From Niveispirillum sp. (GTDB taxonomy: Bacteria > Pseudomonadota > Alphaproteobacteria > Azospirillales > Azospirillaceae): 6,605 bases of DNA. Positions 5,895 through 6,605 of the stretch are shown here, piece after piece. The notes below the pieces were generated by a model. The model made no database searches, was not told the DNA's origin, and saw only the letters and a program-made list of their open reading frames with translations. The DNA lies in assembly GCA_016463045.1 (NCBI GenBank), contig JAEMSB010000273.1, forward strand, positions 1-6,605. Direction: 5' to 3'. Position 1 is the stretch's first letter. Each line of letters starts with the position of its first letter. A program made the translations under genes and the position numbers.

Positions 5895-6605
5895 ATGACC
5901 TCCGCCCTGTTCACGCCGCTGTTCCAGACACAAGCCATGGCGGCACTGTTCGATGACCGGGCCGTGCTGGGTGCCATGCTGCGGGTGGAGGCAGCATTGG
6001 CCCGCGCGCAAGCCGGCATCGGCATGGTGCCCAATGGTGCACTAGCCCCAATCCAGGCCGCCTGCGACCCAGACCTTTACGACATGGCGGAGTTGGGCCG
6101 CGCTACCACCCTGGCCGGCAATCCCGCCATTCCGGTGGTTAAGGCGCTGACAGCCAAGGTGGCGCAAAGCGACCCCGCCGCCGCCCGGCATGTGCATCGC
6201 GGGGCGACCAGCCAGGATATCATCGATACCGGCTTTGTGTTGCGCGCCCGCGACGCGGTGGCGCTGCTACGGGCCGATCTGGACCGCGCCATCCATGCGC
6301 TAGCTGACCTGTCGCGCCATCATGCCCAAACCCCCATGGCGGGTCGCACCCTCTGGCAGCAGGCTCTGCCCACCACCTTCGGTCTGAAGACCGCCGGCTG
6401 GCTGTCCATGCTGCTGCGTATCCGCACCCGCCTGATCGACGCCGGTAAGGCGGCGGAAACCCTGCAATTCGGCGGGGCCGCCGGTACCCTGGCAAGCCAG
6501 GGCGGGCAGGGGCTGCTGGTGGCCCGCGCCCTGGCCGCTGAACTGTCCCTGACCCCGCCCGACACACCCTGGCACAGCCAGCGCGACCGCATCGCGGATA
6601 TGGGG
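5895..6605 (+). CDS. pcaB: 3-carboxy-cis,cis-muconate cycloisomerase (3' part outside window)
   Basis: This enzyme of the fumarase/aspartase superfamily lactonises 3-carboxy-cis,cis-muconate, the product of PcaHG, to 4-carboxymuconolactone. The visible 237 residues start MTSALFTPLFQTQAMAALFDD and stay in frame to the right edge; the C-terminus is missing, including the superfamily loop (GSSxMPxKxN type) that normally carries the catalytic serine. Visible hallmarks are FDDRAVLGAMLRVEAALARAQ (about 19-39), the superfamily motif HRGATSQDIIDTG (about 101-113), GRTLWQQALPTTFGLK (about 149-164) and FGGAAGTLA (about 192-200). GRTLWQQALP and GGAAGTLA favour PcaB over adenylosuccinate or argininosuccinate lyase. 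It follows pcaG after a 187-bp gap containing a repeat. The ATG has no good Shine-Dalgarno, yet it places the family's N-terminus correctly. Confidence 0.93.
   Translation, partial: MTSALFTPLFQTQAMAALFDDRAVLGAMLRVEAALARAQAGIGMVPNGALAPIQAACDPDLYDMAELGRATTLAGNPAIPVVKALTAKVAQSDPAAARHVHRGATSQDIIDTGFVLRARDAVALLRADLDRAIHALADLSRHHAQTPMAGRTLWQQALPTTFGLKTAGWLSMLLRIRTRLIDAGKAAETLQFGGAAGTLASQGGQGLLVARALAAELSLTPPDTPWHSQRDRIADMG

Noticed and set aside
6077..6592. Several minus-strand open frames opposite pcaB
   Set aside because: They overlap each other and a clear cycloisomerase frame, and show only composition-driven Arg/Ala/Gly-rich sequence.

Overview
The window is a catabolic cluster for aromatic acids: it converts 4-hydroxybenzoate through protocatechuate and the ortho-cleavage branch of the beta-ketoadipate pathway to central metabolites. 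Every gene resembles a known family, and I see no previously undescribed system. Several details are still worth a second look: the CoA-transferase subtype, a hairpin-rich repeat before pcaB, and a motif shared by two leader regions. The DNA is GC-rich with strong third-position G/C bias. The gene set, the GC-rich inverted-repeat element and the protein sequences suggest an alphaproteobacterium, possibly of the Azospirillum/Niveispirillum type. That placement is an inference from composition and resemblance, not a search.

Layout: the left edge (1-444, minus strand) carries the N-terminal part of an AraC-type regulator resembling PobR, cut by the window edge. A divergent intergenic region of about 114 bp separates it from pobA (559-1728), which encodes 4-hydroxybenzoate 3-monooxygenase. 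All further genes are on the plus strand and tightly packed: pcaI (1765-2487), pcaJ (2491-3141), pcaF (3138-4343), pcaH (4358-5062) and pcaG (5066-5707). Gaps range from a 4-bp overlap to 36 bp, so pobA-pcaIJFHG reads as one operon. A 187-bp gap follows, largely filled by an inverted-repeat element (5740-5848). Then pcaB starts at 5895 and runs off the right edge.

Together: PobA hydroxylates 4-hydroxybenzoate to protocatechuate. PcaHG cleaves the ring to 3-carboxy-cis,cis-muconate, and PcaB lactonises it. The next two steps (PcaC decarboxylase and PcaD enol-lactone hydrolase) are not in the window and would be expected just downstream or elsewhere. PcaIJ activates 3-oxoadipate with CoA from succinyl-CoA, and PcaF cleaves it to succinyl-CoA and acetyl-CoA. 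No RNA gene, CRISPR array, transposase gene or convincing intrinsic terminator was seen.
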